Shown: piece by piece, positions 43,989 to 52,550 of the stretch
Numbering within the stretch: position 1 is the first letter of the stretch
Layout of the letters: each line of letters begins with the position of its first letter
Assembly (NCBI GenBank): GCA_965198325.1
Contig: CBDAPE010000012.1
Coordinates: 186,001 to 250,000 of the forward strand
Origin: CBDAPE01 sp965198325
Lineage (GTDB): Bacteria; Pseudomonadota; Alphaproteobacteria; UBA828; JAPUJA01
Reading direction: 5' to 3'
DNA: 64,000 nt
Position numbers and translations under genes: made by a program
The notes under the pieces: model-generated
Database searches by the model: none
Seen by the model: only the letters and a program-made list of their open reading frames with translations
What the model was told of the DNA's origin: nothing

Positions 43989-44819
43989 TCACCCGGGGGC
44001 GGGGACGCGGACACCGACCACGAAAAGACCGGCAACGTCAGCCGCCTCGATCACCGCCGGCCGATCGATGATCAGCGTTTGTCCCGCCTCGAGGGCGATC
44101 CCACGCAGACCCGCGGCCTTGGCCAGTCGTACGGTGTCCACGCCGATCGTGGGCAGGTCTACGCGGCGCTCCTGGTCCGGCTTCTTGACTTTCGCAAGAA
44201 TACCGCCCGGCCCGTCCTGGCGCAAGCGCCCGCATCGCTCGATCAGCTCGTCGGTTCCTTCCTTGGCCTCGACGCCGAGTACAACGCCCTGCTGTGCAAT
44301 GGCCGCCTGACCGACATCCAGCGACCCAATGGCCTGCGCGGCCTCAACCGCGACCGCAATATCGGCACGCGCTTCGTCGTCCGGCTCGTACGTGCCCAGC
44401 GTTCCCGTTGGGGTCAGCAGCTCGGCGAGAATGTCGTCGACTCCGACGACCCGAAACCCCTCGCTTTCGAGTTCCTCAACGACGACCTGAAGTAGCGCGC
44501 CGTCACCCTGCGCAGCCGCGCGGCCGAGGCGTTTCAGCATCTTGACGCCGCGCCAATCCAACTTGAGTTGGGACAACGACGGACGATGCATACCGCCGGC
44601 CAGAACGACATCCTCGACGCCGGCATCGTGGAGGGCCTTGACGACCGTGCCGACAGAGCCGAGCCGCGCCCGAATGTGGGGTTGCTTCGCATAGGCATCC
44701 GGCATTGCCTCGCCCTCAAAGGCGACGACAAACACGTCACGCCTAGCTTGCTCCGCAGCCGCAATCAGTCGCAACGGCAGATCGCCGGACCCTGCCAGAA
44801 TGCCCAGCTTAGGCGCCAC
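43989..44819 (-). CDS. lpxI: UDP-2,3-diacylglucosamine diphosphatase LpxI
   Basis: A 276-residue LpxI, the alphaproteobacterial enzyme that replaces LpxH in making lipid X. Seen are the N-terminal LGILAGSGDLPLRLI, AGGMHRPSLSQLK, the QGDGALLQVVVEELE region and EAGQTLIIDRPAVIEAAD. GTG start at 44819, overlapping the lpxA stop by 11 bases. In related genomes the next gene is lpxB, followed by gltA; here lpxI ends only 210 bp from the gltA stop with no lpxB between, a noteworthy absence. Confidence 0.94.
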   Translation of the reverse strand: MAPKLGILAGSGDLPLRLIAAAEQARRDVFVVAFEGEAMPDAYAKQPHIRARLGSVGTVVKALHDAGVEDVVLAGGMHRPSLSQLKLDWRGVKMLKRLGRAAAQGDGALLQVVVEELESEGFRVVGVDDILAELLTPTGTLGTYEPDDEARADIAVAVEAAQAIGSLDVGQAAIAQQGVVLGVEAKEGTDELIERCGRLRQDGPGGILAKVKKPDQERRVDLPTIGVDTVRLAKAAGLRGIALEAGQTLIIDRPAVIEAADVAGLFVVGVRVPAPG

Positions 44820-45609
44820 GGCCCTCCTTGGGTTGGCAGATCGCGCGAGAACTGTCGGTCTTGATGAATTCGATGATGTCACGTACGGCCTCGTTGTCTT
44901 GGAACATTTCATCGACGTCTTCGAGACGTTCGGCCATCGTTCCCTCGGGCGCAAACAGCATACGATAGGCGTTGCGCAGGACATGGATCATGTCGCGCGA
45001 GAATCCGCGCCGGCGCAGCCCGACCAAATTTAGACCGACGAGCCGTGCCCGATCGCCCATCACCGAACCATAGGGGATGACGTCGTTCTCGACGCCGGAC
45101 ATCCCGCCGACGATGGCGTGAGCCCCGACCCTTACGAACTGATGGATCGCGGATAGACCACCGAGAATAGCATAATCCTCGACGACCACATGACCAGCCA
45201 GCGTAGCGTTGTTCGCCATGATGACGTGATGGCCGATGCTGCAATCATGGGCCACATGGCTCCCAACCATGAACAGACAACCGTTACCCACCCGCGTCAT
45301 CATACCGCCACCTTCGGTGCCCGGGTTCATCGTAACGTGCTCGCGGATGACGTTGTTCTCGCCGATCTCGAGCTGCGAAGGCTCGCCGGCATATTTCATG
45401 TCCTGAGGACGATGACCGATCGACGAAAAGGGGAATATCCGCGTTCCGCTGCCGATGTTCGTTCGCCCCGTCACGACGACGTGGGACTCGATTGAGACCC
45501 CCGCACCGATTTTGACGTCGGCGTCGACGATCGAATAGGCACCGATGCTTACATCGTCGTCAAGTTGGGCAGCGGGATCAACGATAGCCGTGGCGTGGAT
45601 GTCCGGCAT
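44809..45609 (-). CDS. lpxA: UDP-N-acetylglucosamine acyltransferase LpxA
   Basis: The 266-residue left-handed beta-helix enzyme starts lipid A synthesis by adding a hydroxyacyl chain to UDP-GlcNAc. The N-terminal hexad repeats (IVDPAAQLDDDVSIGAY, VSIESHVVV, NIGSGTRIFP) and catalytic-region segments (SHVAHDCSIGHHVIMAN with the active His, LGGLSAIHQFVRVG and the C-terminal helical FSRDMIHVLRNAYRMLF) are present. It starts directly next to the fabZ stop and is coupled to lpxI. Confidence 0.97.
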   Translation of the reverse strand: MPDIHATAIVDPAAQLDDDVSIGAYSIVDADVKIGAGVSIESHVVVTGRTNIGSGTRIFPFSSIGHRPQDMKYAGEPSQLEIGENNVIREHVTMNPGTEGGGMMTRVGNGCLFMVGSHVAHDCSIGHHVIMANNATLAGHVVVEDYAILGGLSAIHQFVRVGAHAIVGGMSGVENDVIPYGSVMGDRARLVGLNLVGLRRRGFSRDMIHVLRNAYRMLFAPEGTMAERLEDVDEMFQDNEAVRDIIEFIKTDSSRAICQPKEGRGA

Positions 45610-46080
45610 CTAGTCGTCCATGATCATCGCCGTATAGACTGCTTGGGCGACTACATTCCCATCGACCTTCACCTCGCCTTGAAATTTCCAAACATTCCCT
45701 CGGCGGCGGAGCTTTTCGACGTGAATCCGCATGCAGTCGCCGGGCATCACGGGGCTTCGAAAGCGCGCATTCTCAACCGACATGAAGTAGACGAGCTTGC
45801 CTTCGGAATTCGCTCCCAGCGTATGGACGACGAGTACTGCGGCCGTCTGAGCCATGGATTCGATGATCAAGACGCCGGGCATCACCGCTTTGCCAGGAAA
45901 ATGACCCTGGAATTGGGGTTCGTTAATCGACACGTTCTTGACGCCAACGGCACTTTCACCTGGCACCACGTCGACGACCTTGTCAATCATCAGGAAAGGG
46001 TAGCGGTGAGGAATTTTCTTCTGAATTTCCCTGACGTCGATCTCGGCGACGAAATCAGACGTAACGGCAGCATCAGACAT
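45610..46080 (-). CDS. fabZ: 3-hydroxyacyl-ACP dehydratase FabZ
   Basis: A 156-residue hot-dog dehydratase of type II fatty-acid synthesis. The active-site His and Glu lie in FQGHFPGKAVMPGVLIIESMAQ; the N-terminal substrate tunnel segment HRYPFLMIDKV is also kept. It lies between lpxA and lpxD with direct contact of stop and start codons, the standard arrangement that couples fatty-acid dehydration to lipid A acylation. Confidence 0.98.
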   Translation of the reverse strand: MSDAAVTSDFVAEIDVREIQKKIPHRYPFLMIDKVVDVVPGESAVGVKNVSINEPQFQGHFPGKAVMPGVLIIESMAQTAAVLVVHTLGANSEGKLVYFMSVENARFRSPVMPGDCMRIHVEKLRRRGNVWKFQGEVKVDGNVVAQAVYTAMIMDD

Positions 46081-47106
46081 CTACTTTTTCTCTCCCGTCT
46101 TCGACAACCGCGCCAAAGTGGCTGTCTGCCGGTGCCAGTCCCGGATCGGCTGGGCTGGGCTGCCACCCACGATTGCGCCAGACGCAATATTGCGCATGAC
46201 ACCCGACTGCGCAGCAATCCGCGCACCAGAACCGATATTAAGATGCCCCGTCAAGCCGGCCTGGCCGCCAATAAACACGTAATTCTCCAGCTTCGTGCTC
46301 CCCGAAATTCCGACTTGGGCGACGATGACGCAACCCGGCCCCAGTTCAACGTTATGAGCGATCTGGACCAAATTATCGATCATGCACCGGTCTCCAATGA
46401 TGGTATCAGGGCCCGCGCCGCGATCAATGGTCGCATTCGCGCCGATTTCGACGTCATCACCGACAATGACACGACCGAGTTGAGGAATTTTCAGATGTTC
46501 CGCAGGATCGGGAGCGAACCCGAAGCCGTCTTGACCCAAGCGTGCGCCGGGGTAGATACGGGCCCGTTTACCGATCAGGCTGTTGAATATGCTCGCCCCG
46601 GCGCCGACGACCGAATCTGCGCCGATGACCACGCCGCGGCCGACGATCGCGTTTGGACCAATCCAGCAATTCGACCCCAACTCCGCGCCGGATTCGATGA
46701 CGGCTCCCGCCTCGACGCAACTGTTTTCGCCCACGGTCGCACCCGGGTGAACGACTGCCTGGGGGGCGACGCCCGGCGACGGGCGCCACGGCGGATAAAA
46801 CGCCTGGGCTGCCAGAGCATAAGCCCGATAGGGTTTGTCCGTGAGCAGCAGGGCCATACCGGCCGGAGCGCGGTCCTCGAATTCAGGATCCACGACACAG
46901 GCACCGGCGGCGCTATGCGCAAACGCCTCTACGTAGCTCTTGTTATCCAGAAAGCTCAATTCGTCGGCGCCCGCCGTCTCAAGCGGTGCGACGTCGACCA
47001 GCTCTCGCGACGGATCGCTTCCCCCGGACGTGTCCGCTCCCGTCAACTCAGCAAGTGCCGCCAATGAGAACGGTCCCTTGCGGTCGTGAAAGCGTGAATC
47101 AGCCAT
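46081..47106 (-). CDS. lpxD: UDP-3-O-(3-hydroxyacyl)glucosamine N-acyltransferase LpxD
   Basis: The 341-residue enzyme adds the second acyl chain in lipid A synthesis. An N-terminal uridine-binding domain (FSLAALAELTGAD, LSFLDNKSYVEAF) precedes a left-handed beta-helix with hexad repeats (VHPGATVGENSCVEAGAVI, VIGADSVVGAG). The active-site His lies in QIAHNVELGPGCVIVAQVGISGS. It is the first enzyme gene after ompH (3 bp). Confidence 0.97.
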   Translation of the reverse strand: MADSRFHDRKGPFSLAALAELTGADTSGGSDPSRELVDVAPLETAGADELSFLDNKSYVEAFAHSAAGACVVDPEFEDRAPAGMALLLTDKPYRAYALAAQAFYPPWRPSPGVAPQAVVHPGATVGENSCVEAGAVIESGAELGSNCWIGPNAIVGRGVVIGADSVVGAGASIFNSLIGKRARIYPGARLGQDGFGFAPDPAEHLKIPQLGRVIVGDDVEIGANATIDRGAGPDTIIGDRCMIDNLVQIAHNVELGPGCVIVAQVGISGSTKLENYVFIGGQAGLTGHLNIGSGARIAAQSGVMRNIASGAIVGGSPAQPIRDWHRQTATLARLSKTGEKK

Positions 47107-47109
47107 CGC

Positions 47110-47664
47110 CTAGGGCTCGGCGAACTGAACCTCGACGCGGGGCAAGCGCGCATTGAGCTGCGCGAGCACTTCGTCGGTGATGTTGAGCGTCGGCACCGCA
47201 AAGATCAGCACCGAGGTGGGAATCGCAATCTCGAATCCCCGCACGGCCGCAATCTCGGACACGATCGCGAAAACTGCCTTCTGGACCTCGGACGTAGCCT
47301 GCTTTTGTGCTTGGTCGATCCGCTGGTTGAGTCCGTTTACCCGTTGGGAAACCGCGTCAACTCTCTGATCGAGCTGCGCGCGTCTCTCCTGATAGGATTC
47401 CGGTGCCAGAATCGTCTGCTGCATGGTCAGTTCCTGATCCGCCTTGATCAACGCCGCTTCTTCGGCGTCGATCTCCGCCTGAATTCGATCATGAATTGCC
47501 ATCAGCTGTTGCTGTATGCTTTGGGTCGCCAGGGAGGTCTGCAGAATTCGCTCATATTCCATGACCGCCACCGGACCGCTCGACACTTGCTGTGCCTTTG
47601 CCACGCCGGACACGGCAACGATTATCAGGCCGATTAGAAGAAGATTTCTGATAATTGTCGTCAT
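47110..47664 (-). CDS. skp: Periplasmic chaperone OmpH/Skp
   Basis: A 184-residue Skp-family protein with a signal peptide (IIRNLLLIGLIIVAVSGVAKA), a short beta region (SSGPVAVMEYERIL) and a long coiled-coil arm (HDRIQAEIDAEEAALIKADQEL ... QAQKQATSEVQ, in parts). Skp trimers grip unfolded outer-membrane proteins on the way to BamA. It is 6 bp after bamA and 3 bp before lpxD. The length and pattern are usual. Confidence 0.93.
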   Translation of the reverse strand: MTTIIRNLLLIGLIIVAVSGVAKAQQVSSGPVAVMEYERILQTSLATQSIQQQLMAIHDRIQAEIDAEEAALIKADQELTMQQTILAPESYQERRAQLDQRVDAVSQRVNGLNQRIDQAQKQATSEVQKAVFAIVSEIAAVRGFEIAIPTSVLIFAVPTLNITDEVLAQLNARLPRVEVQFAEP

Positions 47665-47670
47665 GATCGC

Positions 47671-49959
47671 CTAGAAAGTTGTTCCAAAATTGATTCGAAA
47701 GATCTCGGTTTCGTCCGCGTCTTCCTTAATGACGGCGTGGGTTAGGTCGAAACCGACTGGGCCGAATGGTGAGACATAGGACAAACCGAAGCCAATGCCA
47801 ACCCGGGGCGACCCATCATCAAAAATATTGGGATCATCGTCGTCGACTCTGGACAGACTTCCGATATCAGTGAAAATACTGCCCCGGACGGGAAAGTCGC
47901 TCGAGTCAGTGATCGGAAAGCCGAGTTGAATCGAGCCGGTGTATAATAAGTTGCCACCCAAGGCGTCGCCTGTAGTGAGATCCCGGGGCCCAACCCCCGC
48001 ACTGCGAAAACCCCGCAACTTGTGGCCACCCAGAAAGTACCGTTGCGAGATCCGGACATCATCGCCCGCGAAACCGAAGATGAAGCTCTCCTCAAAGGTA
48101 AAACTCGCGATCCACTGCTCGGAAACGGGGTAGTAAATCTCGTAATTGACCTGATGGCTGAGAAATTTCTCGCTACCGCCCAGGCCCGCGAGATCCTGAG
48201 CGAAGCTGACGAAATAGCCTTCCCTTGGAAAGACCCGGCTATCACGCAGGTCATACGCCAGCGTGTGGCCGACAACCGAAACCACAGACGACCCTTCTTG
48301 CTCCTCTATGAACCGCGAGGCGTCGTCCTTAACATCTTCAATTTTGTCTTGCTTCAAGAGATAACGGACGGTGTGGCGAATTTCCTCGGTTACCGAGTAG
48401 CCAATATTGACTCTAAAGCCGAACTCTTCCTGGGAAAACGACGATTCTCGCCGATTATCCGTGGATTTTCGAAAGACATCGGCGCCGCCTGACAGATCAC
48501 GGTCAAAGAGATAAGGCTCGACGAAGCTCAAATCGACAAGCTGACGCCGCGAGGAAACTTGCCCGCTCAATCGCAAGGTTTGGCCTCTACCCAGAAAATT
48601 GGCTTCCTGTATGCCGAAATCGGCAAGCGGGCCGTCGAAAGTGGAGAACCCGCCACCGAGGTTGATGGTTCCGGTGGCCTGCTCCGTGACGTCCACGCGA
48701 ATAATTGTCTGATCGGGGGCGGTCCCTGGCAGGGCCTCCACCTCTACGGAACTGAAGAATCCCAGGTTCTCAATTCGCGCCTTCGATCGACGAAACTTCG
48801 CCGTATTGAACGCATCACCCTCGACAAAACGGAATTCACGTCGGACGACCTCGTCGAGGGTTCGGGAATTCCCAGCGATATCGATCCGCTCGACATAAAC
48901 GCGCGGCCCTTCGTTTACGATGTAGTTGACATCGATCGTCCCGCGTTTCCGATCCGGGATAACGTCTGGCTGAATATCGATAAAAGCATAGCCGAGATTG
49001 CCGACTTCGTCGGTCAACGCCAGGATCGTCGTCTCCACCTCGTCGGCGTCGTACCACTCTTCGGGCACGGTCGTTAAAATCGGCAGGAGGTGGTCCGAGG
49101 GAAGATCCCGCAACAAGCTTTCGACGCTTACTCGTCCAAAGCGGTAACGCCGACCTTCCTCGACCGTGAAGGTGATAAAAAACGCTTCGCGATTGCGGGT
49201 CAGTTCCGCAACGGCGGAGATCACTCTAAAGTCGGCATAGCCGTTGGACAGGTAATACCGGCGCAGCAGCTCGCGATCGAACGTCACCGCGTCGGGATCA
49301 TAGATATCTGCCGAAGAAAAAATTCGCCACCAAGCCGTTTGCTGCGTTTGAATGACACCCCGCAGCTCGTCGTCGGAGAATTTCGAATTGCCGACAAAGG
49401 AAATTTTGCGGACTTCCGTAATCGGTCCTTCGTCGACCTCGAAAACGAGATCGACCCGGTTGTCCGAGAGGCGGATGACCTTGGGCTCAACCGTGGCTGC
49501 AAACCGTCCGCTTCGGCGGTAGATTTCAATGATCCGTTGAACGTCGTTCTGAACCCGTGTACGCGTATAGACAATGCGTGGACGCAGTTGCACCTCGGAC
49601 TCGAGCTGCTCGTCTTCGAATTTGTCATTGCCTTCAAACGCAACCCGATTGATGATCGGGTTTTCGACCACGCGAGCGATCAAAATGGACCCTTCGCGCC
49701 GGAATGCGACATCCGCGAACAGACCCGTCGAAAAAAGACTCTTCAAGGAACGGTCGATAAGTCCGGGATCGAATGGATCACCGACCCGGATTGTCATGTA
49801 GGAACGGACCGTCTCCGCTTCAATCCGCTGATTGCCCTCGACCTCGATATCGTAGACTAAATCGCCCACACCGAGGTCTTGTGCGAACCCGAGCGATGAA
49901 GACGCTACGAAGACGCCCAGCGCCAGGGCGGCCACAGTGAGAATACGAGAAAGGCGCAA
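47671..49959 (-). CDS. bamA: Outer-membrane protein assembly factor BamA
   Basis: A 762-residue beta-barrel assembly protein: signal peptide (ILTVAALALGVFVASSSLGFA), five POTRA domains to about residue 420 (first one IEVEGNQRIEAETVRSYM), and a 16-strand barrel ending in the aromatic C-terminus RINFGTTF. The conserved loop-6 type motif appears in KLRGFRSAGVGPRDL (RGF). It lies between rseP and skp, as in most proteobacteria. Confidence 0.97.
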   Translation of the reverse strand: MRLSRILTVAALALGVFVASSSLGFAQDLGVGDLVYDIEVEGNQRIEAETVRSYMTIRVGDPFDPGLIDRSLKSLFSTGLFADVAFRREGSILIARVVENPIINRVAFEGNDKFEDEQLESEVQLRPRIVYTRTRVQNDVQRIIEIYRRSGRFAATVEPKVIRLSDNRVDLVFEVDEGPITEVRKISFVGNSKFSDDELRGVIQTQQTAWWRIFSSADIYDPDAVTFDRELLRRYYLSNGYADFRVISAVAELTRNREAFFITFTVEEGRRYRFGRVSVESLLRDLPSDHLLPILTTVPEEWYDADEVETTILALTDEVGNLGYAFIDIQPDVIPDRKRGTIDVNYIVNEGPRVYVERIDIAGNSRTLDEVVRREFRFVEGDAFNTAKFRRSKARIENLGFFSSVEVEALPGTAPDQTIIRVDVTEQATGTINLGGGFSTFDGPLADFGIQEANFLGRGQTLRLSGQVSSRRQLVDLSFVEPYLFDRDLSGGADVFRKSTDNRRESSFSQEEFGFRVNIGYSVTEEIRHTVRYLLKQDKIEDVKDDASRFIEEQEGSSVVSVVGHTLAYDLRDSRVFPREGYFVSFAQDLAGLGGSEKFLSHQVNYEIYYPVSEQWIASFTFEESFIFGFAGDDVRISQRYFLGGHKLRGFRSAGVGPRDLTTGDALGGNLLYTGSIQLGFPITDSSDFPVRGSIFTDIGSLSRVDDDDPNIFDDGSPRVGIGFGLSYVSPFGPVGFDLTHAVIKEDADETEIFRINFGTTF

Positions 49960-49980
49960 AGCCGACCTACCGATACTCGA

Positions 49981-51111
49981 TCAAAAAAGCTCCGCGACCC
50001 ACTGGACGACGCCCAGATTCTTGAAGTCGTTCCAGAGCACGAAGCCGATCAGCAAGATTATCAGGCCAAGGCCGATGCGAAAGCTCATTTCCACGAATCG
50101 CTGGCCCAGAGGCTTCCCGCGGACCGCCTCGATTAGGTATAACAGCAGGTGGCCGCCATCGAGCATGGGTACTGGAAACAGGTTTATGAGACCCAGATTG
50201 ATCGACAGGATCGCCATGAAAAAGATCAATGGTGGCAGGCCCTGTTCCGCCACTTGCCCCGAAATCTGAGCGATTCGAAGCGGCCCACTGAGGTCGTCGG
50301 TGGTCCGCGAGCCCGCGATCATCTGACCGACGGCCTTGAGCGTTTCGCCCGTGAACAGAAATGTTTGCGTGAACCCCAGCAAGATCGCCGAGCCGGCGTC
50401 GTGGCGCAAGAAGCCGACACTTCCCCCTCTGATGCCGATTTGCCCAATCTGGCGAACCGTTCCGAACCGATCTTCCCGCTCGACCAATCGAGGGGTCACA
50501 ACGAGCGCGACCTGCGCGCCGTCCCGCATGACCGTGATGGCCAACGGTCGATCGGGGCTTTCGGAAACAATCATGACGATGTCTTCGAATCGCTCGATGG
50601 GCTGGCCGTCGATGTCGCGTATTTCGTCGCCGGCTTCGATCCCGCCCTGCTCCGCGGCGCCGCCTGAGACGACGTCGACAACTTCCGGCGACGTAAATTG
50701 CTGGCCGACTGTGGCGAACAAAATACTGAGGAGGACGATCGCCAGAATGAAATTGGCGAACGGGCCCCCGAATACCACAGCGGCGCGTTGGTGCAGGCGC
50801 TTGTGGTGGAACGAGACAGCCCGTTCTTCTTCGGTCATCTCCGGTACGTCCCGACCGGGCTCGCTCGCTGCGCTCACATCGCCGAAAAATTTAACGTAGC
50901 CGCCCAACGGGATCAGGCTGATTTTCCATCGCGTTTCCTTGCGGTCGGTCCAGCCGATGAGTTCCGGCCCGAATCCGATGGAGAAGGTTTGAACCCGAAC
51001 GCCATTGAAGCGGGCGATCAGGTAATGACCCAGTTCGTGGAAAAAAACGACGACGGTGAGGACGACCAGAAAGGCCCAGGCGTAGTTCCAAATTTCGCCG
51101 ATAAAGCCCAT
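49981..51111 (-). CDS. rseP: RIP metalloprotease RseP (site-2 protease)
   Basis: A 376-residue membrane metalloprotease with the zinc motif HExxH in VVVFFHELGHYLIARF (about residues 22-37), the MRE-like loop, a PDZ domain (GGAAEQGGIEAGDEIRDIDGQPIE), and the C-terminal NLFPVPMLDGGHLL zinc-binding Asp. It cleaves membrane-bound anti-sigma factors and signal peptides. In related genomes dxr and cdsA precede it; here the upstream 250 bp are non-coding and an IS5-type element begins at 51363, so that part of the block has been lost or moved. Confidence 0.96.
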   Translation of the reverse strand: MGFIGEIWNYAWAFLVVLTVVVFFHELGHYLIARFNGVRVQTFSIGFGPELIGWTDRKETRWKISLIPLGGYVKFFGDVSAASEPGRDVPEMTEEERAVSFHHKRLHQRAAVVFGGPFANFILAIVLLSILFATVGQQFTSPEVVDVVSGGAAEQGGIEAGDEIRDIDGQPIERFEDIVMIVSESPDRPLAITVMRDGAQVALVVTPRLVEREDRFGTVRQIGQIGIRGGSVGFLRHDAGSAILLGFTQTFLFTGETLKAVGQMIAGSRTTDDLSGPLRIAQISGQVAEQGLPPLIFFMAILSINLGLINLFPVPMLDGGHLLLYLIEAVRGKPLGQRFVEMSFRIGLGLIILLIGFVLWNDFKNLGVVQWVAELF

Positions 51112-51366
51112 TCGTGAGTCCGCTCCGGGATCAGGTTGCGCAGGCGGCGCAAGGTGCTGCCGACCGGCCTGAAATATGGAAACTCTCGATTACGGCGTGG
51201 ATCCATCGGGTCATCCGAAGACGCCTCGAGAGCCAAACGATGTCGTCTCTGTCGGCATGGCCCCAGTGGAGCGATCCGTTTGTGACGACGCCGGGATTCT
51301 AGGGATCGGGCTGAGTCTTGGCAAGCATCGCTCGTTCACGATAAGGTGTTGAATAACATAAACTAG

Positions 51367-52207
51367 GGTCTGTTGAGATTCATCGTGAATTGATGATTGC
51401 GGAGCAAGCATAAATCATGGCCTCGAAGCTTTCGTCGGTTTTGTCGCTTCGCAGGGCGATGCGTTTGAACTCCTTGAGTTTACAGAAGAAGTTTTCGATC
51501 AAGTGGCGCCATTTATAGATCTCGTCATCAATGTCCAGTGGCTGGAGACGCTGCGGGCGCTGTGAGATCACGATTTGCGCCCCGCGCGCGTTCATAGCCT
51601 CAACGATCCAGTTCGCGTCAAACGCCTTGTCGGCAATCAGGCCGCCGAAATCGAGGTCTCTGATGAGCGGGGCAACGCCTACGCTATCGTGTCGTTGTCC
51701 AGGCATCAGAACAAAGCGCACCAGATTGCCCAAGCTATCGGTGAGGGCCAGGATATTGGTCGTCAGACCGCCCCTTGACTTGCCTATGGCCTGGCTCTGA
51801 GCCCCCCTTTTGCGCCCTGGCCGTGGCGGTGGACCCTGACAATCGTGCCGTCAATCATTGCGAACTCCATATCCGCTTCATCCGACACGACATCAAATAT
51901 CCGTTTGAAAACATCCGCCTTGACCCAGTGGCGAAAACGCTTGAATACCGTATTCCAAGTCCCGAAACCGGGCGGCAAATCACGCCACGGGCTTCCAGTG
52001 CGCGCAATCCACAGCACGGCCTCCAGAAACAACCGCCCATCCCCGCCAGTACGGCCGGGGTCGCTCTTCTTGCCCAGATAATGCCGCTTAATCAACGCCC
52101 ATTGACGATCCATGATGATAAAACGCTCTTCGATCACTCAAACCTCCTGTAAAAGAAAGCTTGAATCACGAATTAAAGATTTTGGGAATCCTGAATCTCA
52201 ACAGACC
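51367..52207 (-). mobile_element. IS5-family (IS427-like) insertion sequence
   Basis: An 841-bp element with perfect 16-bp terminal inverted repeats, GGTCTGTTGAGATTCA at the left and its complement at the right, flanked by the 4-bp direct repeat CTAG (51363-51366 and 52208-52211). It codes for one transposase in two minus-strand frames. A CTAG target duplication, size and the two-frame organisation fit the IS427 group of the IS5 family. The right flank is the end of a degraded IS630-type element, so this IS landed inside that remnant, whose terminal repeat supplies the CTAG site. Confidence 0.93.
51380..52137 (-). CDS. IS5-family transposase made by -1 frameshifting
   Basis: The first frame (52137 to about 51784, 117 residues) encodes the N-terminal part (MDRQWALIKRHY, RTGSPWRDLPPGFGTWNTVF, DGTIVRVHRHGQGAKGG), the first catalytic Asp being in MIDGT. 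The second frame (to 51380) carries the DDE remainder (GGLIADKAFDANWI with the second Asp, KWRHLIENFFCKLKEFKRIALR with the Glu). At 51790-51800 the minus strand holds a run of six G after AAAA; a -1 slip there gives GAKGGAQSQAIGKSRGGLTT, the exact family consensus layout. So this is probably programmed frameshifting rather than decay, and the element may be active. Confidence 0.9.
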
Positions 52208-52306
52208 CTAGAGCGTGTTGCATTTAATTGGCCCATATCCTGCGGCTTTGAAGAAGTTGTAGCATTCGCCATCGGTGAAGAGGTCACAGATCTGTCCGAC
52301 GGGCTT
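52208..52306 (-). pseudogene. IS630-type transposase 3' remnant
   Basis: On the minus strand the stretch encodes GQICDLFTDGECYNFFKAAGYG, the usual end of IS630-type transposases (ICDLFTPEECANYFKAAGY-like). It finishes at the terminal repeat AAATGCAACACGCTCTAG (52211-52228, complement), whose CTAG was the target of the IS5-type element. Upstream text is lost at a 13-bp inverted repeat starting at 52306. Only the last 30 residues remain. Confidence 0.7.
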
Positions 52307-52429
52307 TGTCAAGTTAACCGGATTCACTCCTAAACCTCGGTAAAATCTCGATGGCTGCTCCACGCAATTTCAATGACTTAGCCTCATGGAGAAATGCCGA
52401 AAGCAGCCTGCAATCAGTTAACTTGACAA
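52306..52429. repeat. 13-bp inverted repeat pair around a 98-bp spacer
   Basis: TTGTCAAGTTAAC at 52306-52318 is the exact reverse complement of GTTAACTTGACAA at 52417-52429. The spacer shows no coding sense. The pair could be the ends of a small non-autonomous element (MITE-like) or a chance or regulatory palindrome. It lies exactly where the IS630 remnant loses its reading, which supports an insertion or recombination event here. Confidence 0.45.
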
Positions 52430-52550
52430 TGCCGACCAGGGGATAGAATTCCAATCTCTAAATCCTCTGGAGTGTGACCTGGAAACACGGGCGCTAGAAA
52501 ACGCGTATCCTGTGTGCCGCGAAGAGGGGTCTTTACCTGGACGGCATGCC

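Noticed and set aside
45565..47067. A 500-residue plus-strand frame across lpxA, fabZ and lpxD
   Set aside because: Three contiguous, complete minus-strand lipid A and fatty-acid genes explain this DNA.
51176..51304. A 42-codon plus-strand frame (starting METLDYGVD) between rseP and the IS5-type element
   Set aside because: No Shine-Dalgarno, no family and short; more likely chance in the promoter region of rseP.
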